This document shows, one piece after another, positions 1 through 13,689 of a stretch of DNA of 64,000 bases. The DNA comes from Simmondsia chinensis. Its lineage: Eukaryota; Streptophyta; Magnoliopsida; Caryophyllales; Simmondsiaceae. The first letter of the stretch is position 1, and each line of letters starts with the position of its first letter. The translations under genes and the position numbers were made by a program. The stretch lies in the NCBI GenBank assembly GCA_018398585.1, contig JAGTTD010000011.1, forward strand, positions 31,244,164 to 31,308,163, read 5' to 3'. The notes beneath the pieces were generated by a model, which searched no databases, had not been told where the DNA came from, and saw nothing but the letters and a program-made list of their open reading frames with translations.

Positions 1-1130
1 GTTGCCCTGTTCAAATATTAGTACATCACAAATCATCTTTTAGATTGTTGAAAAATATAACGTGTACAACGAAAATACTACGTATAATAATGCGTAAAAT
101 ACTGATGTAAATTACCAAAAATTATAGTAAAAATAACCAAAAATACTGCTAAAAATTATAGTAAAATAACAAAAAATTGCAGTAAAAATAACCAAAAAAT
201 TACTGTAAATTAAACAGCAAAAATTAGTCAAAAATTCAGCATTAAACCTCGGTATAATGCAATAAAAATTTCAGTAATTTTGTATCCGAAAAAAATCGCA
301 GCCAAATAGATGAACACGACAATCAAATAATACCGAACAAGGGAGAGTAGATTAGAAAATACCGAAGATACCATGCCGTGGGAAATACCACTGTCCTAAA
401 AGACGATTTCGCCGCTGCTCCGGTGCATACAGTAGTGTTGGCGGCCGTCCTCTTGGATTAACACGGTCCGGCTCTTAACGTGCATTCGTTAATCGTCGGG
501 TAGAAGAGAACGAGAACTTTGCCCGAAATGATCAAGAGGAGAAAAACGAGAACAGGGAAGAGATGAAGAAGTAGATGATGTTATCTTTTAATTGGTGTCT
601 GCAAGTTTGTTTTGTCTTATATTTATACTAGAGCAAAATGCAGAATTCTTCTTCTTCAACAGTCAAAAACAGACATGATTTTAATTTGTGCAGTAAATAG
701 CAGCTAACAGCCATATTTTGATTAATTGTGCAGTTAATTGTGTTTGCAACAGCTAGAAAAACGTATTTGAAAATAATGGCAGCAATTAGCATTGCAACAG
801 TAAGTTGTTTAATGCAGCGAACATATTTTCCGCAAAATAAATATATCCGTTAAGAAAAATATCACCCACGCCCTCGCCCGAGCATGGCCAGTGGTGCCCG
901 CGTGTGGTTCCCACCATTCCTTCACCCAAGACTTAATTTGAATTAACTAGAAACATATACCCTTATAAACCCAACCAAACCCCCTTAATTTGTCAATGTG
1001 GGATGGAGGTTTTTCATTTTTGTATTCATAATGTGGGATACAACTTTCCTACAAAATTTAGGTTTAGCTTGTATCATTTTTCCAACAACTCTCGTCCAAT
1101 CACGCTTAACTTGGCAGTTTTATGAACACC
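1..1130. other. AT-rich upstream spacer
   Basis: No gene is recognised here. Positions about 105-240 hold an imperfect tandem repeat of roughly 40 bp built on AAAATTATAGTAAAAATAAC and CAAAAATTACTG motifs. A less AT-rich block at about 370-520 could be part of an old retroelement, but I see no coding frame or terminal repeats that prove it. Confidence 0.5.
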
Positions 1131-1140
1131 TCTATATAAA
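1131..1140 (+). promoter_or_regulatory. Putative TATA box of the FAR pseudogene
   Basis: The string TCTATATAAA lies about 105 bp upstream of the FAR start codon at 1244. It is followed by a CT-rich stretch (CTCTCTCTCTAGATTCTCTC) of the kind common in plant 5' UTRs. Spacing and context fit a core promoter; no transcription start can be shown. Confidence 0.5.
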
Positions 1141-1771
1141 TGTACCTCCCTTCCCCCCCTAAACCAATTCACTTCTCTCTCTCTAGATTCTCTCTCTTAC
1201 ACAATGGGAGTATCATTATTATTAAGTAACTTTGATACAAAAAATGGAGGGGATTGGTAGCATTTTGGAGTTTCTTGATAACAAGTCCATTTTGGTCATT
1301 GGTGCCACTGGCTTCTTAGGCAAAGGTATGTACGAGGATCAGTCAAGACTCTAAGTAATAAAAACAGTTACTTGGGCTTTAAATGTATTGTTAAATTTTA
1401 TCGGGCTTTAAGGTCCAGAGTTGGGTATATGATATTCGAATATAAATCTAAGTGGGATTTCAATTTAAACTAATTAGCATTAGGTTCAATAGCCCAATAG
1501 ATTTATATATTGATATTTTCTCTCACAACTTTTATGTGAAACTCTAATAAACTTACATGTGGAATCTTTAATATATATTAAGGGTTTTGTACGTTTGAAA
1601 AATTGTTTGTATTTAAGTTTGTTTTTACAATACTATTTATTACAGCATGTTGGTTGCAACTAGACATAAATTCCAATTGAAGCAAAGAAGTATTAAGAAC
1701 TCCACATATGAGTCTCTTTGAATCCCATATTGTAGTTGTGGGATGCCAACTCTGCGGGTAGGGCCTAAAGG

Positions 1772-1945
1772 TTAGGGGTGTGGAAAATACGGTTTAAACT
1801 GTAATGCAAACCGGACCAAATCGTAAATTACGGTTTGGTTTGATTAATTTGGTTTATGATTTGAAAAATTATAATTTAGTTTAAAAAATTTTAGTTATTA
1901 GAATTTACAATTTAGGTTTGATTTAAACAATTAGAGTGGATAACC
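1772..1945. repeat. hAT-MITE-like remnant in FAR intron 1
   Basis: The stretch starts GGGGTGTGGAAAATACGGTTT and is built from short palindromic CGGTTT, AAACCG and GGTTTGGTTTGA words followed by reversed versions of them. This composition matches small non-autonomous hAT-type elements in plants that begin with a GGGTGT-like terminus. No clear right terminus or 8-bp duplication was found, so this is tentative. Confidence 0.35.
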
Positions 1946-2730
1946 TCTAACATGGTATCAAAGTGAGAGTTTAGTAAAGGTCCAATCGTCTAGCCCACAA
2001 CTACAATTTAACCTCTAGAAATTCTTGAGAATGACATAGCAGCCATGTTGGAGAGTAATTTATTTTAGTTTGGAAGAATAAAAATATAAAAATAAAAAGA
2101 TTATTTTATTTGATCAAATAAAAATATAAAAATAAAAATAAAAAGATTATAAAAATTAGTAAAGTAAAGAGATAAAGATGGAAGACGACGTAATTGCTGA
2201 TGACAAGTGCTGGATCTCTGTCTCTTCTTTTCCTTTTTTTTTATTGTAATCTTATATTATTTATTTATTATGATATAATAAGAGATCAAATTAATTTATT
2301 TTTTTTATTTGTTTTAAAATTAATCATTAGCAGTTGAACTTTTATTTACTGTTAGTTTAATCTTTATACTTTTAATTTTATAAATTTAATCCTTGCATAT
2401 TTTAATTTATTTTAATTAAGTCTAATGTTAAAATTTATATTAATTTATGGTCGAAGATTTAAGGTTGACGAGTACCTACATTTGCTTTTCATGTTGAAGG
2501 GATGTCCCGAAAGAGGTAAAAATTACAAAGTGAAGGTTTTGTTACAATTTTAACCAAATTCAAAGTTACTATTATTTTATTCTAGTGAAGGTTTATGTTT
2601 AGTAAAGGTCCGGTGAAAGTTTAACATGGTATCAAAGGAGATGGATAACCTCGGGCTCTTGTTTGACATACCGTATCCTCGAAACAAGTGGCGTATTTAA
2701 ATTTGTTGCATCAATGGCCTATCCAATGGG

Positions 2731-2902
2731 ATTTTTTTTTTTTTTTGGTAACGAGGGGTTGGGTTACCCCAACCAACCCATGAGTAGGTAAGTCGTGAGT
2801 ATATCCTCAGCGAGAATCGAACTCCTGAACTCTGGGCGATGAACGCATAGGTAGGAGACGCCACCAATTGAGACAACCCCATGATGGGCTCCAGTGGTTG
2901 GT
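2731..2902 (-). mobile_element. tRNA-derived SINE in FAR intron 1
   Basis: On the minus strand the element reads from a tRNA-like head through GGAGTTCGATTCTCG (a B-box resembling GGTTCGANTCC) to GAGGATATACTCACGACTTA and ends in an A-run (T15 at 2732-2746). Possible imperfect target duplications are TCCAATGGGAT (2722-2732) and TCCAACTGGGT (2903-2913). A second copy of the same 3' half is at 15625-15747. This is a conventional tRNA-headed SINE, unrelated to the 5S-headed family. Confidence 0.7.
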
Positions 2903-3283
2903 TCCAACTGGGTCGAAAGAGAAGAGGGGTACGATTGTAAAAGACTCACATGTAAGAAGGAGTGTTAAGGACTCCATATGTGAGCCTAGTTGAATCTCAC
3001 ATTAAAGTTATGGTGTGCTAATTTTGTGAGTCGAGTCTAAAGACTTAGTGAAAATTTAACACAATCATGGTCTACTTTGCACCATCGTACTGATCTTTCA
3101 ACATCATTTTAATTGAACATTCTATTGTTTATAAATTATTTACAAAGACTGCCTATATAAAATATTCTAGAAATTTGATCCTCTTTTTTTTTTTTTTTTT
3201 TTTTTGTTTACGGTTTTTAGATAAATATATAAAAAATTTAAAAAACCCTTTTGGATTCATATTTTACAACTTATACTGTTTTA

Positions 3284-3323
<40 letters not shown>

Positions 3324-3520
3324 TGGTTAGGATTTTAAATATCCCCTATGATCTTCAAATTTTTTTTAAAAAAAATTCTCAAATCCTAACAACACATAAA
3401 AGAAGAAAAATTTTCTGTTAAAAATAAAAGATATTAAAGAAGATCCAATTAATTTAGAAAATTAATATAGTTCAAAACCATGAACTACACAACAATACAT
3501 ATATATATATATATATATAT

Positions 3521-5102
<1,582 letters not shown>

Positions 5103-5849
5103 CGATCTATGTATAATAATTATGTATACATAATATAAAGGATCTATGTATTTTCTAATATTATAATATAAAGTGACTCATTCAGAATTTACTTAAATCA
5201 ACCTAAATATATTAGTCATCAAAAATAGATATAACGATTAAATTTGCTTTTGACTCTAGAAATTTCAAGAGCAATATTTTGAGAGCCATAATGATAGCAT
5301 TGGTTTTTTTTCCCCGTCTTTGTAGTTCTCATGGAGAAGATACTGAAGATTCGACCAAATGTACAGAAGTTCTATCTACTAATAAAGGCAACCGATAATA
5401 AGGTAGCTGCTCTACATTCGCAAAATGAGGTCTATTCAACTTACCATACCATTTAACTTTATTAGTTTGGTAATATATTGTAGAGTTATTGTAGTTCGAT
5501 AATCATAATCATCTGTTTCAAATTGATTTATCACTGTTTTAGTTAAGCTATTCAATTCAGTCGGACGAATAATTAACTATCTATTGCTACATGTATTGTT
5601 CATGTGTTTATACATATAGGTCATTGGAAAAGATTTGTTTAAGGTTTTGAAGCAAAAGTTAGGCGCCGATTTCACTTCCTTCAAATTAGAGAAGGTGAAT
5701 GTTGTACCAGGTGATATTACTGATGAAGACTTGCGTATAAAAGATTTCGAGTTAAAATCAAATATGTGGAAGGAAATTGACGTTATTATTAACTTTGCTG
5801 CAACCAACTTTTATGAAAGGTAAACTCGCAAAACTTTATAATTGATTCA

Positions 5850-6140
5850 TTTTTTTTTAATTTAACAGTGTCAATTTAATCCTTATGTAATCTGCATTCT
5901 ATCAATTTAATCTTATATGGTAAAGTTAAATTTAATTTAATGACGGACTTTTTAATTGTTCGGTTATATGAGATGCAAGTGACCCAATACAATCCAATAG
6001 TTGACCCAGCTTAAAGCCAGTCATGACTCGACCATTAGCAATTATGCAGAAAAGCTAACACCAATTTTACTCTTGCACTAAATTAACACAATGTATATTA
6101 TATAGAGATTAAATTGACACAAACTAAGAGTTAGATTAAC
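5850..6140. repeat. MITE family II copy, FAR intron 3
   Basis: The arms carry GTGTCAATTTAATCC at the left and the inverted ATTAAATTGACACA form at the right. The centre holds the phrases GAGATGCAAGTGACCCAATA and TTGACCCAGC shared with copies at 9818-10082, 13690-14345, 30040-30415 and 40660-41010. It is a foldback, non-coding element; the superfamily was not determined. Confidence 0.65.
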
Positions 6141-6497
6141 AACGTGTATGTTTATTTTATATTTCTTACTGCTTATAGGTATGACGCATCATTGCTGGTG
6201 AACGTGTCCGGAGCTAAGTATATTTTGGACTTTGCCAAGAAATGCAATAATATAAAGATTCTTACTCATGTATCCACTGGTCAGTACAAAATTTTGTATA
6301 TTCTTTTTTTCCAACATAAATATTAAAGAAGGGTATTATGCATATTAGTAAATTAGTTTTTTAACGGTTAGACCACAAGGCTTAAATAGTCATGGTCCAG
6401 AAAACATTTATATAATAATTTTGCTATGCTATTAAATGCAGCTTATGTATATGGGGAGACAGTTGGATTAATACAAGAGAAGCTCTATTATATGGGT

Positions 6498-6717
6498 ACC
6501 AATATGTTGTCACCGAATCCCATGAGAACTCCGAAATTAAGCGTGCTTGGGCGAGAGTAGTACCAAGATGGGTGACCTCCTGGGAAGTCCTCACCCTCAG
6601 GTTGGGGGCACTGGGATACAGCCTCTCTTCAGGTTAACACCCTGAAGGGAGAAGGTTGCGTACATCCGCCCCCCAGACCCTGGGTAGACGGGAGCCCTTG
6701 TGGCACTGGGTATGTTT
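6498..6717 (+). mobile_element. 5S-headed SINE inserted in FAR exon 5
   Basis: The head matches plant 5S rRNA from CCGAATCCCATGAGAACTCC through AAGCGTGCTTGGGCGAGAGT to GGGTGACCTCCTGGGAAGTC. It then joins a tail with TTGGGGGCACTGGGATACAG and GGTTGCGTACATCCGCC and ends GGCACTGGGTATGTT. It is flanked by 18-bp duplications AAGCTCTATTATATGGGT (6480-6497) and AAGCCCTATTATACGGGT (6718-6735), which are coding sequence of FAR exon 5 (KLYYMG). Insertion plus duplication adds 238 bp and shifts the frame. It belongs to junction subfamily A (TCCTCACCCTCAGG after the 5S part). Confidence 0.93.
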
Positions 6718-7533
6718 AAGCCCTATTATACGGGTGAGTCACTAAATGGAAGAGCAAGCTTGGACATTAACGCAGAAAGACAACTTACTGAGACGAAACT
6801 CGCTGAACTCCGAGCAGTGGGAGCGACAGAGGACTCCATTAAATCAACCTTGAGGGACCCGGGAATTGAGAGGTATCCAACCAAAACTTGAAATATTCTC
6901 ATGCAAGACTCGTTTGTTTTAGAGAAAGCTTTCTTTTATTTCATATTTCATTTGTAAAGATTTCTTTCATTTCATTTGTTATTTCGTATATAACTCAGTA
7001 AAAAACACGAGAAAGGAAAAGTATTTTTTTCTTAATTAAAATGAGGTGCGACTTGGTTTCAAGAAGAGAATAAGACATTTTCTCAAAGGAGAGAAAATTA
7101 TTTCATTTTGTCACATAAAGGAATAATATGATGTTGATGAAATTATAGGGCAAAACACTGGGGATGGCCAAATACTTATGTATTCACAAAGGCACTTGGG
7201 GAAATGCTTTTGCTACAGTGCAAAGGGGACCTCCCCATTGCCATTATCCGACCCACCATAGTCACCAGTACTTTCAAAGAGCCTTTTTCCGGCTGGGTTG
7301 AAGGTCTTAGGTACATTATCAATTTTGACATCATTATTCTTGTACATTAATTTTCATGGCTACAACGAGGTAGCTCCATCATTATATGGAGATCCTCACA
7401 ATGGTCAGACTAGAGCTACCAACATTTGAGAAAGAAATATTACGAAAGTTAATTAATTTATAAATAAGAAATAATTTTAATACACACACATATATCCGTG
7501 TGCGCACACGCGGGCGCATGTGTGTATTATCTA

Positions 7534-7682
7534 GGGCACGATTCAAGCGAAAGGGTGAGAGTGAGAGGATGAATATTTGGCCATTCATTTGCCTACTGAC
7601 ATTATCCCTTCCCCTTGACGTTATCCCCCTCTTCAGGAAATAAGTGGCCCAAAATTAACCCTCTCACTCTCATCTTCTATGT
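7534..7682. repeat. Short relative of the (TA)n-targeting MITE
   Basis: The left arm GGTGAGAGTGAGAGGATGAA and the right arm (reverse complement ATGAGAGTGAGAGGGTTAAT) form a terminal inverted repeat. The left end GGGCACGATTC resembles GGCACAATTTT at 3521. It sits beside a CACACATATAT / TGTGTGTATTAT palindromic microsatellite in FAR intron 6. Confidence 0.55.
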
Positions 7683-9817
7683 ATATCATTTTTTTGACAT
7701 GCTTCAACATGTATTTATAAATTTCAATTTAATAGTAATAGTAATGATATAATTGCAGGACGATAGATAGTGTATTTGCTGGCTATGCTAAAGGAAAATT
7801 AAATCGCTCGTTTCGGGCCCTTCATTAGTAATGGACATGGTTAGTTCTGTTTCTCAAATTCAATGTTTGTATATATTAACAAAGTCATAGGTATTTAAAC
7901 ACACCTAAAAAATTAATGAAAGTATACTTGATTAACTGTGAAACAAAAATTTCTGATGTTAGTATGTTTGTGGTGTATACATATATGTGTGTATTAAGAT
8001 TTCACATCTATTTAAAGGGCCATCTATTTTGATTCAATTGAGAGCCATGGGTTTTGAGGCACTGGGCTTGCTATTGTTGTTGTTGTTGATAGTCATGGGT
8101 TAACTAGGTGGCCAATTTCAACGAGAACGTACCATCCATTTTGAAGCACCATAAAAATCTTACCTATAGTAATGAAGAATCGAAGTGCATGTAATAACAT
8201 TGCAAAATGCGCCATGAAAGAAGCTTGCCAAGCTCCATAATATCCCACTTTGTACTGCAAAATAAAGGATTCCACCTTAAAGTATTGATCTTCGTAGATT
8301 TGATTATTAGTAACTAACTAGAGATGAGGTCACTAAGTGTATTAGTTCTTATACCAGAATGGATACACTTTTTTCCATCATCAACCTGCCAAAAAACACT
8401 ATTTCGGATTAAATTCCTACATCCTAAAATATGTTTCTGAACTAAGAATATCAAGCTTTGGAGTTATGGCTGCGTAAATCTTGGTCCTAAAGGTACTTAA
8501 CTTTGACAAATTGCACTAATGCACTATTCTGACTACACATTGGTTTCCTGCTGATCTTACACAAAAAGCTTTATTAACGGCGTCGCAATCCTTTCCCTCC
8601 CAACCATATATAGTCCATCAAATTGACCACTTTGTTTCTAGAATAGGCTCTAGTAGCCTTATCTGTATCTTGACTAATAGATACTCGAAGTTGAAAGCAC
8701 TACATAGTATAGGTAGGAATAGTTTCAAGATACAATTGTAATTAAAACATACTTTTTTTTTTCTCACTTCAACAAGATTAAACACGTACTTAATAATTGT
8801 TTTTGTGTTGTGAAATTTTTGGAGAAGATACCAGCAGATATGGTGGTGAATGCAGCAATAGTAGCCATGGTGGCGCATGCAAATCAAGGAGGTGCAAAAC
8901 CATCAATATACCATGTTGGGTCCTCAATGAGGAATCCATTGAAGGCGTCAATATTAACAGAGATGTGGCACCATTACTTGAGCCAGAATCCATGGATTAA
9001 TCATGATGGCAAACCTGTTATGGTTCGCCACTTCAAGACCTTCAATTCCATGGCTACCTTCCACAGATACCTAACCATTCGTTTCCTCCTTTGAAGGTTT
9101 GCCTTTTTGTCTCAAGATTTGGGGTCAAAGTACATTTGATTGGTAAATTCCATTATTCTAACCGACAATCGAGATCAGCTTAAAGACAGCTCAAATAATT
9201 TGCTACATATTGTTAGGGTTGGTCCTTGGAGTTTCAGGACTAAAGAGGTGATTTTAAAATAGTGGTCTTCATATACATTAATATATAATTCTTTGTAATA
9301 CAAATATTGATAATACAATTTACAAAATAAGAACTTAGGTACATACTCAAATAATAACCTTAAAATAGGTGCCCAATGAAGCCATTTGCGTCACTTGGGG
9401 TCTTGAACAGCCCTGTATTCTATAATAAAATCTAGTATAATAAATTTTTAAAAGGAGCGTTTAGCAAATTGAGGGTTCCAAATAATAACTTTGATTAATT
9501 TGAGTCTTGGCTGGCCCAAGCTCCTCTATCAAGATAAGTCAAAACTCAAACCAACAAAAACAGTTGCTTTGAAACCATAATTTTTTTAAGGTTACATTTC
9601 GTGAATTGGTTACATTATCGGTTTATTTTTACTGTAAATTATCATTTATAATTGAAGAAATAATGACTTATGTATGATCACGAATAACACATTTATGCAG
9701 ATATATGATATAAAAGGTTTGTATAGTACGTGTTATTATAATATAAAGTAGATAATGTCGTCCTTAAGTCGTTCTTCATATTATTTATTAAAAGCATGTT
9801 ATTTACGCTAAAAGTTC

Positions 9818-10082
9818 ATGTATTTTACCCCTTGTGTTAATGCCCTTTTACATCTAATTGTGTCTATACAATCTAACTATATCAATATAGTCCTGTGGTA
9901 AAGTCGAAAATAAGTCAATAACATATAATTTTAACGATCTAATAATATTATATACTAGTGACCCAGTACAAATTCACCCACTGGCCCAAATCATACAAAG
10001 ACTAAAAACTGACACAATGAAAAATAGAAGACTAAATTGACACAATGAATAAGCCATAAGGGCTGTGATGTAAATAACTCAA
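9818..10082. repeat. MITE family II copy, FAR intron 8
   Basis: It starts near CCTTGTGTTAATGCCC and ends near GACTAAATTGACACAATGAA, with the family's central block AGTGACCCAGTACAAATTCA. Arms are inverted relative to one another. It is non-coding. Confidence 0.6.
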
Positions 10083-10499
10083 AATAGAAAATAATGGTCG
10101 CACTGTTTATAATGTTTTGCTGTTTTTGTAAAGGCATTAGAGATAGCAAATGCAATATGTTGCCAGCGTTTCAAGAGCAAATACATTAGCTTAAACAGAA
10201 AAGTAAGGTTGGTGATGCATTTGGTAGACATTTACAAACCCTACCTCTTCTTTCGGGGCACGTAAGTTTCTTTTTAACTTTCTTTTTCTTTACTCATTTT
10301 CAATTTTTTATGTCTTCGTTGAAATTTCATGCTTCAATTTGATTGCACCTTCGATGACATCAATACTGAGAAGCTGTAGATTGCCATAAGAGAAAGCGGG
10401 GTGGAAAGTGATAGTTTTTACTTTGATCCTAAGGCAATAAACTGGGAAGAATATTTAGTAAACACTCACTTCCCAGGTGTCGTAAAGTATGTGCTTTAA

Positions 10500-11232
10500 T
10501 GCATGCAATAGCGGGCAACAATAGAAGACTAGGATGCACTAGTAATTACGGCCTCAAAGATTCGGTTAAGTCACATTCTGATAGATAAGGAGATAAAATT
10601 TACATGTAATGACGATGCATTATAGATCATTAACAATACTATCTATCACTATGAGTACTCAATAAATGTGATGATCATGTCAAAATAATTACTTAATATT
10701 ATTTGTTATATCTATAATTCGCCTCAAAAATTACTCGATCGATAGATGCTGTTTTGAATTGATTGGATCTAAATCGATGATGGAAATCAATAATTACAAA
10801 ATAGTTTTACAGGTTTAGAATTTCTGTTTGTGCTTTTTTTTCAATATGGGGCATGCATTTTGTACTATTATGAGGATTCTTCGTTCCTTTCTTACATATC
10901 ATAAAAGGTTCATAAGTTCATAAATTTATACACACAAAATTTTAATGACTCAATATTCAATCACTGTACGTTCATCGTGGATTTCGTTGGTTTGTAAAAC
11001 AAGCAATATGCAGAAAAGTAAAAATGTAGAAAAAGAAAAAGGAAAATGTTTACTTTAATCACGTGTAAAGATTATAGTAGAAGCATGTGCCTTACATAAC
11101 TACATCGAGATCTTTGTATGCTTTGTTGTTAGTTATTCTTGAAAGAATCTCGACATTACACTTTTCGATTCGTTCTCGGATTACCAATAACTTTTACAAA
11201 ATGTTAGGAATATAGGTCAATTAGTGAAACAC
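10500..11232. other. Spacer downstream of the FAR pseudogene
   Basis: AT-rich sequence with no recognisable coding frame, RNA gene or complete repeat. Polyadenylation-type AATAAA-like words occur but none can be assigned. Confidence 0.5.
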
Positions 11233-11235
11233 TTA

Positions 11236-13668
11236 GGCTGGGTTTGGTTCAGCTTTTTAACGGCTTAACGTTGTAAAAAAGCTCTTGTTGACTGCAGGGC
11301 TTGTGTTTGATTGGCAGAAAAGATCTTTTTATATCTTTTTCACAGCTTAAATAGAAATATTAAAAAGTTATTTTATAACTAAGCTGAAAAAGATACAAAA
11401 CTGGATCTTTTTCATAGCTTATTTTAGAGCAATGCTTTAAAAAAATTATATTAGCATTAAATCATCATCACCATGATCTACTTTTACTTGTTATCACCAC
11501 TTCCATCGACCACCACACCTTTTATGGTCATGGTTCGCTACACTCTCCACTTTACACTACCATGACCAACTATTATCATAATTCTCTCACTCTTACTATA
11601 ATTAGATAATTTATATCATTAAGTCATTTTTGTGATTATAGTAGGTAAGTTACTTTTTCAACTTGTATTCAAATGTTTTATTTTGTGAAAAATATCTTTC
11701 TACACTGCACAACTAAACACTTAACTGTAAAAAGATACAACAACAACCACCCAGTGCCTCAAAGGCTCCCACATAAGTGGGGTCTAGAGGGGTAGATGTA
11801 CGCAGCCTTCCCCCTTCTAGGGGTTGCCCAAAAGGGAGGTTGTTTCTGAAGACCCCCAACCTGAAAAGCTTGTCCGCAGCAATAAAGCCTGGCAACCTGG
11901 TAACACGAGAGCCAATAAGCATATAAACAGGGCAAAGCTAGGCAAATAAAGGCAAAAAATAGCAGATCGCAAATAAGTCAATGAACAGCTAGTCAATCAG
12001 GAGCTCGGATCGCACATAAGCGCGCCAACTTTGAACTACCCTAAAGGCCTAGAACTTTAGAGATAGCACAAAAGCTGGACTACCCTACTATACTCCGTTA
12101 CCTCTGCTACTCCAATGCTAGCCCTCTATTGGGCTTTATCTAAGGCCATCTCCTCCCGAAGGTTTAGATGGGTATGGTCTTGTCTGATCGTCTCCAACCA
12201 TCTTTTCTTGGCCTGCCTCTCCCTCTCCCGCCTAGCGTAGTATGAGGCTGCTCACATCTTCGGACCGAAGTGGTGCTCGGTCTCCTCCTAACATGTACGA
12301 ACCACCTTAAACGTTGCTCCTTTAATTTATCCTCAATGGAGGCCACACCCAATTCACCTCTTATGACGTCGCTCCTAATCCTATCCTTCCTTGTGCGTCC
12401 GCACATCCACCGCAGCATCTTCATCTCCGCCACCTTCATCTTCTATGCATGACGTTGTTTCATCACACTAAAGCTCTACCGGCTTCTTGTAGACTGCCCT
12501 ACACTTCGCCCCATAGGACATGCCTGGCCTCACTGCCGTTTTATAGTATCCTCCCTTTAGCTTTGAGGGAAACTTTCTATTGCAAAGTACAGCTAAGGCC
12601 ATTCTCCATTTATGCCATCCTACTTTAATCCGGTTGTTGACATCTTCATCAACTTCACCGTTGTGCTGCATCATGGACCCCAAATACCTGAAACTCTCCT
12701 TTCTCGGTATAGTGTGCAACCCAATCTTGACGCCTTCTCTGCTAGGCGTGCCGGTGGAATCGAACTTAAGCTCCATGTACTCCGTCTTGGATCTACTGAG
12801 TCATAAGCCCTTCGATTCCAATGCCCTTCTCCACAGTTCTAGCTTCTCATTAACCTCCTCCCGTGATTCCCCCACCAGCACTATGTCATATGCCAAAAGC
12901 ATGCACCAAGGTACACCTCCTTGAATGTTTGTAGTGAGCTCATCCATTACCAGAATGAACAAATAGGGGGCTTAAGGCAGATCCTTGGTGTACCCCGATT
13001 GTCATCGGGAACAAGTCTGTCTCTCCTTCCACTGTGCGTACCCTAGTTTGTGCATCCTCATACATGTCTCTAATTGCCCGGCTATAAGGCACAGGGATGC
13101 CTTTCCTACCCAAAACCCTCCATAACACCTCCCTTGGCACTTTATCATATGCCTTCTCCAAATCGATGAAAACCATGTGTAGGTCCTTTTGTCTCTCCCT
13201 GTAGTGCTCTATCGTTCGCCTTAGGATGTGGATGGCTTCTATTGTTGATCTTCCGGGCATAAATCCGAACTGGTTCTCGAACACCTCTGTCTGTTGTCGT
13301 AACCTCTTATCTATGACCCACTCCCACAACTTCGGTGTGTGGCACATTAGTTTAATACCTCGATAGTTGGCGCAGCTCTTGACGTCGCCTTTGTTCTTAT
13401 AGATCGGGATCCATGTGCTTTTCCTCCACTCAGCCCCATCTTCTCCCCCCGAGGATTTGGTTAAATAATTTAGTCAACCAACTGATGCCCTTCTGTCTAA
13501 GGCAGTTCCATGCCTCTATGGGTATATCATCTGGGCCAACTGCTTTACCCCTTTCCATATGTTTCGGGGCTTCCGTAAAAAAATACAAATATTAAATGAA
13601 CAGATCTTATTGAAACAGGTAAGCTGAAAAAAAAAGAGAAGCTAAAATAAGCTGAACCCAACGTACCC
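11236..13668. mobile_element. Tourist/PIF-like MITE, split by a LINE
   Basis: The left terminus GGCTGGGTTTGGTTCAGCTT and the right terminus (reverse complement GGGTACGTTGGGTTCAGCTT) are terminal inverted repeats. The trinucleotide TTA flanks both sides (11233-11235, 13669-13671), as expected for PIF/Harbinger-type elements. Internal phrases such as AGAAAAGATCTTTTTATATC and CACCACACCTTTTATGGTCA are shared with the copy at 37381-37962. The element was about 600 bp before a LINE inserted at 11740-13574. Confidence 0.82.
11740..13574 (-). mobile_element. 5'-truncated RTE-type LINE with Angio-domain 3' end
   Basis: The minus strand encodes reverse transcriptase pieces: GKAVGPDDIPIE near 13.5 kb, then QFGFMPGRSTIEAIH, MVFIDLEKAYDKVPREVLW and GVHQGSALSPL (13347-12940), ESFRYLGSMMQHNGEVDED (12776-12468), and AEMKMLRWMCG plus RLRWFVHVRRRP (12439-12164). 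This layout is typical of plant RTE-clade LINEs. Frameshifts separate the pieces, and the catalytic ADD box appears as LAYDIVL, so the copy is dead. After the last coding piece comes about 420 bp of 3' UTR ending, on the minus strand, in AAGGCTGCGTACATCTACCC, GGGAGCCTTTGAGGCACTGG and TTGTTGTTG. A 13-bp target duplication GTAAAAAGATACA / GTAAAAAAATACA (11727-11739, 13575-13587) shows that this terminus belongs to the LINE. The insertion splits a Tourist-like MITE. Confidence 0.9.
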
Positions 13669-13689
13669 TTAGAGCAATTGCAATAAATA

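Noticed and set aside
112..240. CRISPR-like array from regularly spaced AT-rich repeats
   Set aside because: Units are imperfect, have no distinct spacers, and this is plant nuclear DNA; a simple tandem repeat explains it.
11713..11922. 69-aa open frame near 11.8 kb, and similar frames at 13886-14080, 42681-42920 and 46004-46423
   Set aside because: They are translations of the SINE/LINE tail and 5S head; the last one only continues from GDSL exon 2 into its intron.
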